Of a stretch of DNA of 64,000 nucleotides, positions 29,707-40,332 are shown piece by piece. The stretch is taken from assembly GCF_000027145.1 (NCBI RefSeq), contig NC_013891.1, positions 1,798,001-1,862,000 of the forward strand, in the 5' to 3' direction. Every line of letters begins with the position of its first letter. Positions within the stretch are counted from its first letter, which is position 1. The notes below the pieces were generated by a model. It did no database searches, was not told where the DNA came from, and saw only the letters and a program-made list of their open reading frames with translations. This DNA is from Listeria seeligeri serovar 1/2b str. SLCC3954 (lineage in GTDB: Bacteria; Bacillota; Bacilli; Lactobacillales; Listeriaceae). The position numbers and the translations under genes were made by a program.

Positions 29707-32400
29707 CTATTTACGGAAAAGACGTAATAAAAACGCTCCAGCTACCCCGAAGAGACCTAGCCCAACCCATGGAAGACTGCTATTCGTATCTCCAGTGGAA
29801 GGAAGATCACTAGCAGAAAGATTCGACATTCCATCCGAGCTATATCCGGATGAGAGCATTGTTCCTGATCCGTCATAACTCATATTAGCTGTTGGCGACC
29901 CGGTTCCCCCAGTTCCACTACTAATTCCTCCAGCTGTTCCACCATTACCAGTTGAACCAGTAGAAATTGTTCCCCCGTCAGAATCGGAATCTGAGTCAGC
30001 ATCCGCGTCGGCGTCGGCGTCAGCGTCGGCGTCAGCGTCGGCGTCAGAATCTGCTAGAGGTAGAACTGTTACAGAAACTTTATCACTAGATTTTACTTCG
30101 TCACCGTATTTGGCAGTTACTTGAAGATCAATTACATCTCCAGCTTTCAAATTATAATTAGGAATATTTATTGTGTAAGTTCCGTCCGCATGAATCAATA
30201 CATTTCCAATAACTGTTCCATCTGGAAGGGTCAAGTTAATATAGAATACAGTTCCAGCCGGAGCATCTGATTGCAAGGATTTCAAAAGAGCATTCATATT
30301 CTGATTTTTATAAATGGATGTCCCTGAAATTGTTTTAGTTCCTTCGTAAATTGGTTTGACAGTTGGTTTGTCAACAAGGAAATCTCTCCAGTCAATGTCC
30401 ACGTCGGCATCGGCATCTGCATCGGCATCCGCGTCAGCGTCGGCGTCAGCATCCGCATCAGCATCCGCGTCAGCGTCAGCATCCGCGTCAGCATCCGCAT
30501 CGGCGTCAGCATCAGCGTCGGCATCTGCATCCGCATCGGCATCGGCGTCAGCATCCGCATCGGCGTCAGCATCCGCATCGGCATCAGCATCCGCGTCGGC
30601 ATCGGCATCCGCATCGGCGTCAGCATCCGCGTCAGCATCTGCATCGGCATCAGCGTCAGCATCAGCGTCGGCATCCGCATCGGCATCGGCGTCAGCATCA
30701 GCGTCGGCATCAGCATCAGCGTCGGCATCGGCGTCCGCATCAGCGTCCGCATCCGCATCGGCATCCGCATCGGCGTCAGCATCGGCATCAGCGTCGGCAT
30801 CGGCGTCCGCATCTGCATCCGCATCTGCATCGGCGTCAGCATCCGCGTCGGCATCGGCGTCGGCATCAGCATCAGCGTCGGCATCGGCGTCAGCATCAGC
30901 GTCAGCATCCGCATCGGCGTCAGCATCTGCATCGGCGTCAGCATCGGCATCAGCGTCGGCGTCAGCGTCGGCATCCGCATCGGCGTCGGCATCCGCATCG
31001 GCGTCAGCGTCAGCATCGGCATCGGCATCGGCATCCGCGTCGGCATCGGCGTCAGCATCGGCATCAGCGTCGGCATCCGCATCAGCGTCCGCATCGGCGT
31101 CAGCATCGGCGTCCGCATCTGCATCGGCGTCAGCGTCAGCATCGGCGTCAGCATCAGCGTCAGCATCGGCATCGGCGTCAGCGTCAGCGTCGGCATCCGC
31201 ATCAGCATCCGCGTCGGCATCCGCGTCAGCGTCAGCATCAGCGTCAGCATCAGCATCGGCGTCCGCATCGGCATCAGCGTCGGCATCCGCATCAGCATCG
31301 GCATCAGCGTCGGCATCGGCATCGGCATCGGCATCGGCATCGGCGTCAGCGTCCGCATCCGCGTCAGCATCCGCATCGGCATCGGCATCGGCGTCCGCAT
31401 CCGCGTCCGCATCCGCATCGGCATCGGCGTCGGCATCAGCATCCGCATCGGCATCCGCGTCGGCATCCGCATCGGCATCCGCATCAGCATCGGCGTCAGC
31501 ATCCGCGTCAGCATCCGCATCAGCATCGGCGTCAGCATCCGCGTCGGCATCCGCATCAGCATCCGCATCAGCGTCCGCATCGGCATCGGCGTCAGCGTCC
31601 GCATCAGCGTCCGCATCCGCATCGGCATCAGCATCAGCATCGGCATCAGCATCGGCATCAGCATCGGCATCAGCATCGGCATCGGCATCAGCATCGGCAT
31701 CAGCATCGGCATCAGCGTCCCCAACCTCCGTAACAATCGATCCCTTAGCCGCATTACTATTCAACAAATCTACATCCAAAAGTCCATCACCAGTTCTCGC
31801 AGCAAAATCCAGTTTCCCGTCATCTGCACTAGGAAGCGCTGTAACGCCAAGCGCCAATAAATCAATCGTTAAAGTAAATGTTGAAATACTACTAACACCC
31901 ACTCCAAGCAAATGATTTACTCTTGCTCCAACAGCATTTCTACTAGGATCGATAAAGAAATTACTATTACTACCATTTACAGTTCCTTGATTAAACAATC
32001 CAATATTTCCTATTCCTAGGTAAGCAATTTTATAATCAATTTTTGTATTTGCTCTTATATTTGGATTACTCAGAATAGAAGATAATTCACTAGGCAACTC
32101 AAAATAAGGATAATAAGTAGATGCTGCACTAGCACTTACTAATTGGTTTCCTGAAAGAGTAATTACTAATTTTCCATTTGCATATTGTGTATTCAAACTA
32201 GAATTACCCAGCAAATCAATAGTAGCTGCATCTGCTTGAATACCACTAAGGGCAAATTGGTGATTAAAAGAATCATAATTCACTGTGACTGGAGCTACCA
32301 TCATAGTTGTTGTAGTAATAAGAGCAGCGATTAATTTTGCTTTTTGTGCTCGTTTTTGGTCCAATCTCTTTTTGTAGTCTACGCGCTGTTTTTTCATCAT
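29707..32400 (-). CDS. LPXTG cell-wall surface protein with a long Asp-Ala repeat
   Basis: An 897-residue sortase substrate. A long basic N-terminus ([20 protein letters not shown]) and a hydrophobic stretch (about 22-40) form a signal peptide. Residues about 58-227 form a non-repetitive domain. Residues 228-666 are 439 strictly alternating Asp and Ala. A folded domain (about 670-775) follows, with [10 protein letters not shown] and [21 protein letters not shown] second short Asp-Ala/Asp-Ser run is at about 781-807. LPSTG is at 866-870, then a membrane helix and RLFRK. The repeat probably forms a rigid or extended acidic stalk through the wall. It resembles Lmo1799 of L. monocytogenes. Confidence 0.9.
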   Translation of the reverse strand: MMKKQRVDYKKRLDQKRAQKAKLIAALITTTTMMVAPVTVNYDSFNHQFALSGIQADAATIDLLGNSSLNTQYANGKLVITLSGNQLVSASAASTYYPYFELPSELSSILSNPNIRANTKIDYKIAYLGIGNIGLFNQGTVNGSNSNFFIDPSRNAVGARVNHLLGVGVSSISTFTLTIDLLALGVTALPSADDGKLDFAARTGDGLLDVDLLNSNAAKGSIVTEVGDADADADADADADADADADADADADADADADADADADADADADADADADADADADADADADADADADADADADADADADADADADADADADADADADADADADADADADADADADADADADADADADADADADADADADADADADADADADADADADADADADADADADADADADADADADADADADADADADADADADADADADADADADADADADADADADADADADADADADADADADADADADADADADADADADADADADADADADADADADADADADADADADADADADADADADADADADADADADADADADADADADADADADADADADADADADADADADADADADADADADADADADADADADADADADADADADADADADADADADADADADADADADADADADADADADADADADADADADADADADVDIDWRDFLVDKPTVKPIYEGTKTISGTSIYKNQNMNALLKSLQSDAPAGTVFYINLTLPDGTVIGNVLIHADGTYTINIPNYNLKAGDVIDLQVTAKYGDEVKSSDKVSVTVLPLADSDADADADADADADADADSDSDSDGGTISTGSTGNGGTAGGISSGTGGTGSPTANMSYDGSGTMLSSGYSSDGMSNLSASDLPSTGDTNSSLPWVGLGLFGVAGAFLLRLFRK
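30403..31719 (-). repeat. Hexanucleotide repeat coding for (Asp-Ala)n
   Basis: 1317 bases, 439 codons, of GAY-GCN repeats with no interruption. Both Asp codons and all four Ala codons are mixed irregularly, so the DNA is degenerate while the protein is exact. A second, shorter block lies at about 29979-30057. The span is open in several other frames on both strands purely because the hexamer contains no stops. Confidence 0.95.
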
Positions 32401-32849
32401 TTTTCCCCCTTAAAAATCAATCCATCATGATTTTGAAAAATAACCGAAAACAGGATAAAGGTATTTAATTAAGTTTTACTAATAAGCTAACTAGTAAGTA
32501 TCCCGTCATCCTTCATCCAATATCAGATTCACTCAATCTATCAGTAAGATATCCCCTCCCTTACGAAAAATCCGAACCTGTCATTAGCTGTAATAACTAG
32601 TTTGTTAACTTTACTATATATCATATTTTTAAAAACTAAAGTAAAAAGTACTAGAAGAAAAAAATACTTTAATTCAAATCCATTAGTCTAAAAGTTATAC
32701 AAATATGTGCATTTATAGCTTATTAGCAAACTTTAGGACTGTCTGATAATAGGTATTTAAACCTACAAAAGTTAACTTTACATGAATTATCTTTCAATTG
32801 TATACAAATATCTCTAGAATGGTTCTTCTTTTATTATTGTATTTGGACG
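32401..32849 (-). other. Gene-free upstream region of the surface-protein gene
   Basis: About 450 AT-rich bases without a gene. It should contain the promoter of the surface protein; TATAGT on the minus strand near 32620 is a possible -10, but no clear -35 is present. No PrfA box, riboswitch or RNA gene was recognised. The long leader, if transcribed from there, would exceed 200 nt. Confidence 0.5.
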
Positions 32850-32876
32850 CAAAAAAACAACCCATTTGCGGGTTGC
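32850..32876 (-). terminator. Terminator of lipA
   Basis: On the minus strand CAACCC pairs with GGGTTG around GCAAAT, followed by seven T. It lies 20 nt after the lipA stop. Confidence 0.8.
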
Positions 32877-32894
32877 TTCATTTTAATGCTATTT

Positions 32895-33791
32895 TTAATA
32901 AAGATACATTTTTTTCAGTTGCTTTTGTTTCGCATCGGTCAATCCAAGTTTTTCTTTCAAGAAATTATCCATTGAACCGTATTTAGCATCAATTTCATCA
33001 AATGCGGCGTTAATATATGATTCGCGAACTTCCATTACAGCAGTCATTCCATCGATTACTTTTTTATTATCTGTTTTTGCTTCAACAGCTTCGATTGCTT
33101 TTTTGTTTTCGGCAGCACGATATTTATTGGATAACATATAATCATCAATAACTGTTTCCTTGTCCACACCTAACGCGGATAAAACAAGCGCGGTTCCAAA
33201 TCCAGCGCGATCTTTTCCTGCTGTACAGTGCCAAAGAACAGAACCATCTTGATTGGCAAGTAAAACATCAAAAAAGTCTTTATAAGCTTGAATTGATGTA
33301 TCATCGGTTACAAAACTTTTATTTGCTTCAATCAAAAATGTTTCTGGGTTATCTATTGTTGCGAGGCTTGCGGTTAAATCTTGTGTACTAGTAGACGCTC
33401 CGTTGTCTTTCATTACCGAATCATGTGTATAAGAGACATTTGTTAGGGACGGATCTGGCTTTGCTTTTACCTCAGAATTCGTTCTAAAATCAACTATATG
33501 AGCGAGATTGTATGTATTTACGAGTTTCTTTTTATCTGAATCACTTAGTGTAGCGAGTTCGGCGCTTCGGATAAGTTTATGTGGTTTGACCGTTAAGCCA
33601 TCTGTTGTTTGATAACCGCCTAAATCCCGGACATTTACAGCTCCTTCTAATTTTATTTGGCTTCCTGGTTGAAGTGCTTTTGTAACTTTGGCATTGGCTT
33701 CTGCTTTTTCTTCTGACTGATTACCGCACCCACCAAGAAGTAAGGTTGCTGTTAAAATTCCTGTTCCTGTTACTTTTACCCAATTTTTCAT
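32895..33791 (-). CDS. lipA: Tyrosine/phosphoinositide phosphatase lipoprotein LipA
   Basis: A 298-residue lipoprotein: a basic start (MKNWVKVTG), hydrophobic core and lipobox LLGGC with Cys22 as the lipidated residue. The enzyme has the NVRDLGGY substrate-side motif (about 53-60) and the P-loop HCTAGKDR, with nucleophile Cys189 and Arg195. This CX5R type is shared with the L. monocytogenes LipA phosphatase, which is secreted and dephosphorylates phosphotyrosine and phosphoinositides. The start is the ATG at 33791 behind AAAGGAGGAG; the open frame extends further upstream without a site. Single gene, own terminator. Confidence 0.9.
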   Translation of the reverse strand: MKNWVKVTGTGILTATLLLGGCGNQSEEKAEANAKVTKALQPGSQIKLEGAVNVRDLGGYQTTDGLTVKPHKLIRSAELATLSDSDKKKLVNTYNLAHIVDFRTNSEVKAKPDPSLTNVSYTHDSVMKDNGASTSTQDLTASLATIDNPETFLIEANKSFVTDDTSIQAYKDFFDVLLANQDGSVLWHCTAGKDRAGFGTALVLSALGVDKETVIDDYMLSNKYRAAENKKAIEAVEAKTDNKKVIDGMTAVMEVRESYINAAFDEIDAKYGSMDNFLKEKLGLTDAKQKQLKKMYLY

Positions 33792-33902
33792 TCTTTCTCC
33801 TCCTTTATTAGCCTCAAGAATTAGTATAGCAATCAAATTTATTGGCTAAATGAAGGAAGTGTAAAGAAATGATTTTGAGTTATTATTTAAATGATTAAGA
33901 AA

Positions 33903-33936
33903 AAAACCATCATCCAGATTTCGAGATGATGGTTTT
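33903..33936 (-). terminator. Terminator of ffh
   Basis: AAAACCATCATC and GATGATGGTTTT form a 12-bp stem, followed by a T-run on the minus strand. It lies just after the ffh stop. Confidence 0.85.
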
Positions 33937-33939
33937 CTA

Positions 33940-35292
33940 TTAGAATGGCATTTTGAAATTGCCGAATGGATTCTTTCCTTTTTTGCCTTTTCCGCCGCCG
34001 GTCATTTGTTTCATCATTTTTTTCATTTCGTTAAATTGTTTTAGTAGGCGGTTAATTTCTTGGATTGGACGACCACTTCCGCGAGCAATTCGTTTTCTTC
34101 TGCTAGCATTAATAATATCTGGATTGTCTTTTTCGTTTTTGGTCATGGATTTGATAATTGCTTCAATATGACCAAGTTGCTTGTCATCTACTTGCATGTT
34201 GTCGAGGCCTTTCATTTTTCCAGCACCAGGCATCATTTTAAGCAGTTCGTCTAGTGGACCCATTTGTTTTACTTGTTGTAATTGGTCCAAAAAGTCATCA
34301 AGCGTCATGCTGTTGTCTTTCATTTTTTGTTCCATTGCCTTCATTTTTTCAGTATCGACATCGGTTTGCGCTTTTTCAATGAGAGAAAGCACATCTCCCA
34401 TACCAAGAATTCGAGACGCCATCCGGTCTGGGTGGAAGGTTTCGATTGCTTCCATTTTTTCTCCGGTTGCTACGAATTTAATTGGTTTCCCAGTTACTGA
34501 ACGGATAGAGAGCGCTGCCCCACCGCGTGTATCGCCATCTAGTTTGGTTAATACAACACCGGTAATTTCTAATTGTTCGTTAAAACTTTCGGCAACGTTC
34601 ACTGCGTCTTGCCCAGTCATCGAGTCGACTACGAGTAAGATTTCGGTTGGATTTGCGATTTCTTTGACTTGTTTTAGTTCATCCATTAGAGTTTCATCAA
34701 TATGCAAACGTCCGGCAGTATCAATGATGACATAATCTAAGTGATCTTCTTTCGCTTTTTCAATTGCTTGTTTGGCAATTTCTACTGGACTTACTTGATC
34801 ACCTAATGAAAATACAGGCATGTCTAATTGTTTGCCGAGTGTTTCTAATTGTTTAATTGCTGCTGGACGATAAATATCTGCCGCAACAAGTAATGGTTTA
34901 CGATTATATTTTTTGCGTAATAAATTAGCTAGTTTTCCGGAAGTAGTAGTTTTACCAGCTCCTTGTAAACCTACCATCATAATCACGGTTGGTGGGCGAT
35001 CTGCGGTACCGATTTTGCTTTCTTCGCCGCCCATAAGATTGGTTAATTCTTCTTGAACGATTTTAATTACTTGTTGACCTGGTGTTAAACTCTTCATTAC
35101 GTCCGTGCCAACTGCTCTTTCACTAACGGTTTTGATAAATTGTTTAACGACTTTAAAGTTAACATCGGCTTCTAGTAAAGCGAGGCGTACTTCACGCATC
35201 ATTTCTTTTACATCGGCTTCGTTTACTTTTCCTTTGCCGCGAATTTTGTTCATTGTTTCTTGGAGTCTTCCAGCTAGTCCTTCAAATGCCAT
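33940..35292 (-). CDS. ffh: Signal recognition particle protein Ffh
   Basis: A 450-residue SRP54-family GTPase that binds signal sequences of nascent chains on ribosomes with SRP RNA. N domain, then the G domain with G1 GLQGAGKTT (108-116), DTAGR and TKLDGDTRGG. The C-terminal M domain is rich in Met (MKKMMKQMTGGGKGKKG). It lies 12 nt after ylxM; its receptor gene ftsY is two genes upstream. Confidence 0.97.
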   Translation of the reverse strand: MAFEGLAGRLQETMNKIRGKGKVNEADVKEMMREVRLALLEADVNFKVVKQFIKTVSERAVGTDVMKSLTPGQQVIKIVQEELTNLMGGEESKIGTADRPPTVIMMVGLQGAGKTTTSGKLANLLRKKYNRKPLLVAADIYRPAAIKQLETLGKQLDMPVFSLGDQVSPVEIAKQAIEKAKEDHLDYVIIDTAGRLHIDETLMDELKQVKEIANPTEILLVVDSMTGQDAVNVAESFNEQLEITGVVLTKLDGDTRGGAALSIRSVTGKPIKFVATGEKMEAIETFHPDRMASRILGMGDVLSLIEKAQTDVDTEKMKAMEQKMKDNSMTLDDFLDQLQQVKQMGPLDELLKMMPGAGKMKGLDNMQVDDKQLGHIEAIIKSMTKNEKDNPDIINASRRKRIARGSGRPIQEINRLLKQFNEMKKMMKQMTGGGKGKKGKNPFGNFKMPF

Positions 35293-35304
35293 GATTCTGG
35301 CCTC

Positions 35305-35637
35305 CTAATCGATATTTTTAAGCTGTTCAAGCGTCTTGCTTACTTGCTCGTCCAGATAATTCTTCTTTTTTAATTGTGCTTCTAACTCTCTGAAAAGCTT
35401 TTCACGTTGTTGATATTTTTTTAACATCCCTAATTTTTCTTCGTATTTCTCTAAGCTTTCTTCGGTTCTTTTAATATTATCATAAATGGCTTGTCTACTC
35501 ACTTCAAATTCTTCGGCTATTTCACCAAGGGAGTAATCATCCAAGTAATAAAAAGAAACATACGCTTTTTGCTTTGTTGTTAGTAATTCTTGATAAAAAT
35601 CAAAAAGTAAATTCATTCGGTTTGTCTTCTCAAACAA
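35305..35637 (-). CDS. ylxM: YlxM-family SRP-associated helix-turn-helix protein
   Basis: A 110-residue protein with a sigma70 region 4-like helix-turn-helix ([42 protein letters not shown]) and a charged C-terminal coiled coil. YlxM is always next to ffh; in streptococci it binds SRP RNA and modulates the Ffh GTPase cycle. It has its own start after the ftsY terminator. Confidence 0.92.
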   Translation of the reverse strand: MFEKTNRMNLLFDFYQELLTTKQKAYVSFYYLDDYSLGEIAEEFEVSRQAIYDNIKRTEESLEKYEEKLGMLKKYQQREKLFRELEAQLKKKNYLDEQVSKTLEQLKNID

Positions 35638-35710
35638 GGCATTTCACCTCTCTCCTTTTAAAGGATACGGGGAAATCGCGGGAATGTCAAGGAAGGTTAA
35701 ACAAAAAACA

Positions 35711-35745
35711 AAAAAGCCAGAATGACAGGTATCATTCGGCTTTTT
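35711..35745 (-). terminator. Terminator between ftsY and ylxM
   Basis: On the minus strand AAAAAGCCGAATGA pairs with TCATTCTGGCTTTTTT with one bulged base, followed by T. It ends the rnc-smc-ftsY transcript, at least in part. Confidence 0.75.
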
Positions 35746-35749
35746 CTGC

Positions 35750-36736
35750 TTATTTTTCGTTATCAACCATATCAGCAAATAAGCCATAAACATATTCATT
35801 TGCGTCAAATGCTTGTAAATCATCCATTTGTTCTCCGAGACCAACAAACTTCACTGGAATATGGAGTTCATTACGGATTGCAATAACGATTCCGCCTTTT
35901 GCAGTTCCGTCAAGTTTTGTTAAGATAATCCCAGTAACATCGGTAGTTTCTTTGAATTGTTTCGCTTGAACAAACGCATTTTGCCCGGTTGTTGCATCCA
36001 GCACGAGTAAAACTTCATGTGGTGCATTTGGAATTTCACGAGTAATTACGCGTTTTACTTTTTCGAGTTCGTTCATTAAATTGACTTTATTTTGCAAGCG
36101 ACCGGCTGTATCGCAAAGTAAGATATCGGCTTTTCTCGCTTTTGCTGCTTGAACCGCATCAAACATTACGGCTGCTGGATCGCTTCCTTCTGCTTGTTTG
36201 ATAACATCGACACCAGTTCGTTCGCCCCAAACTTCAAGTTGCTCGATTGCGCCCGCACGGAAAGTATCTCCAGCCGCAAGCATCACTTTCTTGCCTTCTT
36301 GTTTGAAACGATGTGCCATTTTACCAATTGAAGTTGTTTTTCCGACGCCATTTACACCGACAAATAAAATGACAGTCAAACCATCTTTTTCGATATGAAG
36401 GGTTTCTTCTTCCTCCTGGTCCCCTTGATAAATGTCGACTAATTTTTCGACAATAACTTCTTGGACATCTTTTGGATCGCTAATATTTCTAAGTTGTACT
36501 TCACGGCGCAAAGCTTCTACAAGTTCCATGACGGTCTCAAAACCAACATCTGCCCCGATTAAAATTTCTTCTAATTCTTCAAAGAAATCTTCGTCTACTT
36601 TACGGTAACGAGCGACCATTTCATTGATTTTCCCAGAGAAATTTCCACGTGTTTTGGATAAGCCATCTTTAAATTTTCCAGAAACAGAATCTGTTTGCTG
36701 GGTGATTTTATCTTTTAACTTTTTAAAAAAGGTCAT
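35750..36736 (-). CDS. ftsY: Signal recognition particle receptor FtsY
   Basis: A 328-residue SRP GTPase at the inner face of the membrane. A short N-terminal basic region replaces the long acidic one of E. coli FtsY. The NG domain has G1 GVNGVGKTT (127-135), DTAGR and LTKLDGTAKGG. It follows smc by 14 nt. Confidence 0.96.
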   Translation of the reverse strand: MTFFKKLKDKITQQTDSVSGKFKDGLSKTRGNFSGKINEMVARYRKVDEDFFEELEEILIGADVGFETVMELVEALRREVQLRNISDPKDVQEVIVEKLVDIYQGDQEEEETLHIEKDGLTVILFVGVNGVGKTTSIGKMAHRFKQEGKKVMLAAGDTFRAGAIEQLEVWGERTGVDVIKQAEGSDPAAVMFDAVQAAKARKADILLCDTAGRLQNKVNLMNELEKVKRVITREIPNAPHEVLLVLDATTGQNAFVQAKQFKETTDVTGIILTKLDGTAKGGIVIAIRNELHIPVKFVGLGEQMDDLQAFDANEYVYGLFADMVDNEK

Positions 36737-36750
36737 GTTTTCTACTCCTT

Positions 36751-39700
36751 TTATTTAATTAGCTCGGCAGTTTCTTCTAATCTGACAGAAACTAACTTGG
36801 AAACGCCGGATTCTTGCATTGTAACTCCGTATAGTACATCGGCTTCTTCCATCGTTCCTTTTCGGTGGGTGATAACGATGAACTGTGTATCTGCTTCAAA
36901 TTGTTTTAAGTAGCGACTAAAACGAGTAACATTTGCTTCATCTAGCGCGGCTTCTACTTCATCTAGAATACAGAATGGCACAGGGCGAACACGAATGATG
37001 GCGAATAATAAAGCAATCGCCGTAAGTGCACGTTCTCCGCCTGAGCGTAACGATAAGTTTTGCAATTTTTTCCCTGGTGGTTGGACAACGATATCAATCC
37101 CCGTTGTAAGTAGATTATCTGGGTCGAGTAACACCAGTTCGGCACTACCTCCGCCAAATAGTTCTGGGAAAACAATTGCGAATTCTGTTTTGATTTCGTT
37201 AAAACTTTCGCTAAAACGAATTTTCATTTCTTCGTCCATTTCGTCCATTACTTTAAATAGTGTTTCTTTAGCGGCAAGTAAATCGGCTTGTTGGCCAGTT
37301 AGAAAATCAAAACGCTCTTGAATGCGTTCAAATTCTTCAATCGCACCAATATTAACGATTCCGAGTTCATCAATAGAACGTTTTAGTAAGCGGACTTTGG
37401 AGCGTGCTTTTTCTGTATCTACATCTGGTAAAATTTTCGCTTCTGCTTGTTCTGGAGTAAGTAGATATGCTTCTTGCAAACGTTCCACTCGGTTAGCAAT
37501 GTCTACTTCTAAGCGGCCAGCACTGATTTCAGCATTATTTTTTTGTTCTGCGTAAAAGCTGATTTGATTATTTTTTTGCGTTAGTTCTGCTTCTAGTAGT
37601 TCTAATTTTTCTTGGATTTCTACGCGATTTTGTCTGGCTTTTGTTAGTTTTTCATTGGTATCGGCTTTTTCTTTACGTAATTCTTCAATGGATTTACCGA
37701 CTGTTTCTTCGCTTGTATGGACGTTTGTAAGGTTATTTTTTAGCGAAGTTAGTTTTTGTTCTGCCACTTCTTTTTGTTCGTAATTTTCGTGAAGTGTTGT
37801 AGTGACACGTTCAACTGCTTCGATGGCTGATTGTAATTGCTCTCTTTTAGCGGCGATTTGCGCTTTTAGAGAAGATAAACTTTCTAAATCAGCAGCGCGT
37901 TTACTTTCGAGTGCTTTGCTGGAAGAAGTCATTGCTTGGATTTCTTCATCGGTTGTTTCGATTTGCTTAGCTATTTCGGTTTGTTCTTTGAATAAAGTTT
38001 CTTTTCGGGCGATTAGTTTGTTTAGTTCATCGCTGCCATCTTCTTTTTCGATATCATATAATTGTAATTGCTTATTGAATCGTTCTAAGTTCTCTGTTTC
38101 ACGGTCTAATTTTCCTAGTAGTTCTTTTTCTTGTAAACGCAAATTTTCACCGATAACTCGTGTTTCTTCCAATTCTTCGCGTTTTTTCGACATGCTATCT
38201 TTGGCCACTTGAACTGCTTTTTCCAATTCGCGCGTTGATTCATTTAATTCGGCTATTTTTTCTGCTAATTGGCCCAGCTCGTGTTTTCTTGTTAGGATAG
38301 ACGATTTTCCGCCTTTCGTTGCTCCACCGGTCATTGAACCACCAGCGTTTACAACATCTCCCTCAAGTGTAACAATTCGATATCTAAAATTCACCAATCT
38401 TGCTAGCGTACCAGCACCTTTTAAATCTTTGGCTAAAATAGTCGTTCCAAGCGCATTCAAAATAACTGGCGATACTTTTTCGTCAAAAGAAATTACTTCG
38501 CTTGCAAGTGCAATATAAGCTGGTTGATTTACTAAAGCATTTTTCGTTGCCGCTGGAAGCTCACGTGGCTGAATAGTCGAAAGTGGTAAGAAAGTGGCGC
38601 GCCCGCTTTTCGTTTTCTTCAAGAAACTAATCGCTTCACGAGCAACACGGTCATCTTCTACAACAACATTTTGCGCACTTGCACCAAGCGCCGTTTCCAT
38701 TGCTTGTTGATATTTTGCTGGAATTTCGACTAATTCAACAAGCGCGCCGAGAATACCTGGTATTTCTTTTTTTGCTTTTAATACTTCACGAACGCCTTGG
38801 AAAAAACCTGCATAATCATCGGCCAATTCTTCAAGCGTTTCTTTCCGTGATTTCATTTGTTGTACAGTCTCATAGTGTTTATAAAGGTCACGCTCTTGTG
38901 CACCGAAAATTGCTTCTTGTTTTGCTAAGGTTTGTTGCACTTCCCGGTATATTTTCATTTGTTCCGTTAGTTCAGCTTGAATTTTTGCTAAATGTTGTTT
39001 CGTTGCTTCGATTTGAGAAAGCATATCTTTTCGTTCATCGACATGCTGGCTATTTTCAAGGTCTAATTTATCAATTCGGCTTGTTATTTGGGCAATTTGG
39101 CGCTCAATGTAGCCTAAATCATTATTTATTGTTGTTTGAGTATGACGTAATTCAATATAATCACTTTTCCGGTTTTCGATTGCTTCTTCGGATAAGTCAT
39201 TATATTTTAGAAGGGTTTCTTCTAATTCTTTTTTCGCTTTCACTGCGACTTCTAGGGCTGTTTCTTTTTCGCGTTTAGTCGTGCTTAGAATTTCTTTTTG
39301 TTCTTCAAGAGCAGTGATTTTTTCGGTAATAACAGCAAGGGTTTCCGCGTAAACTTGTTCATTTTCACTGCTATGTTTTTTTCGTTCTAAATGTAAATTG
39401 CGTTCACCTTCAAGTTGTTCTAGTTTCTCTGTTTCGATTAAGAGCTGTTCTTGTAAAGCATCTAGCGTAATATCTGTTTCGTTTAATGCTTGTTTTTCGC
39501 GCGCGATTACGGCTTCTTCACTATGTAACTCTTCTCGCAGTTTAATCAAGATGGTTTGATTTTCGCCGAATACTTTGCGTGCCTCTGCTAATTTTTCTGT
39601 TAGTGAGCTGATTTCAGTTGCAAGGAGCGTCACTTCATACTTTTCTAATTCTTCTTGTTGGAACAGGTAATCTTTCGCGATTGATGCCTGCATTTCTAGT

Positions 39701-40311
39701 GGTTCTAATTGTCCCTCTAATTCATACAAAATATCTTGAACTCGATTTAGATTTTCTTCGGTTTCAAATAGTTTGTTTTCTGCTTGTTTTTTACGGTGTT
39801 TATATTTTAATACGCCAGCTGCTTCTTCAAAAATCGAGCGACGTTCTTCTGGTTTACTATTCAGAATTTCATCAATTTTCCCTTGAGAAATAATCGAAAA
39901 AGACTCTCTACCAAGTCCCGAGTCCATAAATAAATCGACAATATCCTTTAGTCGACAATTTTCTTTATTTATTAAAAATTCGCTGTCACCATTGCGGTAA
40001 ATTCTTCTTGTAACAGCTACTTCACTATAATCAAGTGGTAAAAAATGATCTTCGTTTTCAAGAATAAGTGACACTTCGGCAAAGTTAATTGGTTTACGAG
40101 AATCACTGCCAGCAAAAATAACATCGCCCATTCGACCACCACGTAGCGACTTGGCGGATTGTTCACCAAGTACCCAGCGAATTGCTTCGGTAATATTACT
40201 TTTCCCGCTACCATTTGGCCCAACAACTGCAGTCATGCCGGGCACGAAATCTATCGCAACTTTGTCTGCAAAGGATTTAAAGCCATTCATTTCTAATCGT
40301 TTTAATAACAT
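36751..40311 (-). CDS. smc: Chromosome partition protein SMC
   Basis: A 1186-residue SMC ATPase that, with ScpA and ScpB, loops and separates replicated chromosomes. Walker A GPNGSGKSN (31-39) and a Q-loop are at the N-terminus. A coiled coil from about 170 to 500 leads to the hinge (about 505-680, with VVEDDRVAREAISFL and GSMTGGATKGGKSS), and a second coiled coil follows. The C-terminal head carries LSLRSGGERAL and Walker B PFCILDEVEAALDEAN. The length is usual for Firmicutes. Three genes in a row, rnc-smc-ftsY, as in Bacillus. Confidence 0.97.
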   Translation of the reverse strand: MLLKRLEMNGFKSFADKVAIDFVPGMTAVVGPNGSGKSNITEAIRWVLGEQSAKSLRGGRMGDVIFAGSDSRKPINFAEVSLILENEDHFLPLDYSEVAVTRRIYRNGDSEFLINKENCRLKDIVDLFMDSGLGRESFSIISQGKIDEILNSKPEERRSIFEEAAGVLKYKHRKKQAENKLFETEENLNRVQDILYELEGQLEPLEMQASIAKDYLFQQEELEKYEVTLLATEISSLTEKLAEARKVFGENQTILIKLREELHSEEAVIAREKQALNETDITLDALQEQLLIETEKLEQLEGERNLHLERKKHSSENEQVYAETLAVITEKITALEEQKEILSTTKREKETALEVAVKAKKELEETLLKYNDLSEEAIENRKSDYIELRHTQTTINNDLGYIERQIAQITSRIDKLDLENSQHVDERKDMLSQIEATKQHLAKIQAELTEQMKIYREVQQTLAKQEAIFGAQERDLYKHYETVQQMKSRKETLEELADDYAGFFQGVREVLKAKKEIPGILGALVELVEIPAKYQQAMETALGASAQNVVVEDDRVAREAISFLKKTKSGRATFLPLSTIQPRELPAATKNALVNQPAYIALASEVISFDEKVSPVILNALGTTILAKDLKGAGTLARLVNFRYRIVTLEGDVVNAGGSMTGGATKGGKSSILTRKHELGQLAEKIAELNESTRELEKAVQVAKDSMSKKREELEETRVIGENLRLQEKELLGKLDRETENLERFNKQLQLYDIEKEDGSDELNKLIARKETLFKEQTEIAKQIETTDEEIQAMTSSSKALESKRAADLESLSSLKAQIAAKREQLQSAIEAVERVTTTLHENYEQKEVAEQKLTSLKNNLTNVHTSEETVGKSIEELRKEKADTNEKLTKARQNRVEIQEKLELLEAELTQKNNQISFYAEQKNNAEISAGRLEVDIANRVERLQEAYLLTPEQAEAKILPDVDTEKARSKVRLLKRSIDELGIVNIGAIEEFERIQERFDFLTGQQADLLAAKETLFKVMDEMDEEMKIRFSESFNEIKTEFAIVFPELFGGGSAELVLLDPDNLLTTGIDIVVQPPGKKLQNLSLRSGGERALTAIALLFAIIRVRPVPFCILDEVEAALDEANVTRFSRYLKQFEADTQFIVITHRKGTMEEADVLYGVTMQESGVSKLVSVRLEETAELIK

Positions 40312-40332
40312 GTCCGGACACCTCCATTTAGT

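Noticed and set aside
30000-31720. Possible CRISPR-like array from the dense short repeats
   Set aside because: The repeats are contiguous hexamers without unique spacers, and there are no cas genes in the window.
30356-31915. A 519-residue plus-strand frame of Ala-Ser repeats opposite the surface protein
   Set aside because: It arises from the stop-free hexamer repeat; the minus-strand frame has a signal peptide and LPXTG anchor and is clearly the gene.
32590-32625. A possible PrfA box upstream of the surface-protein gene (GTTTGTTAACTTTAC)
   Set aside because: It does not form the TTAACANNTGTTAA palindrome; only one half matches.
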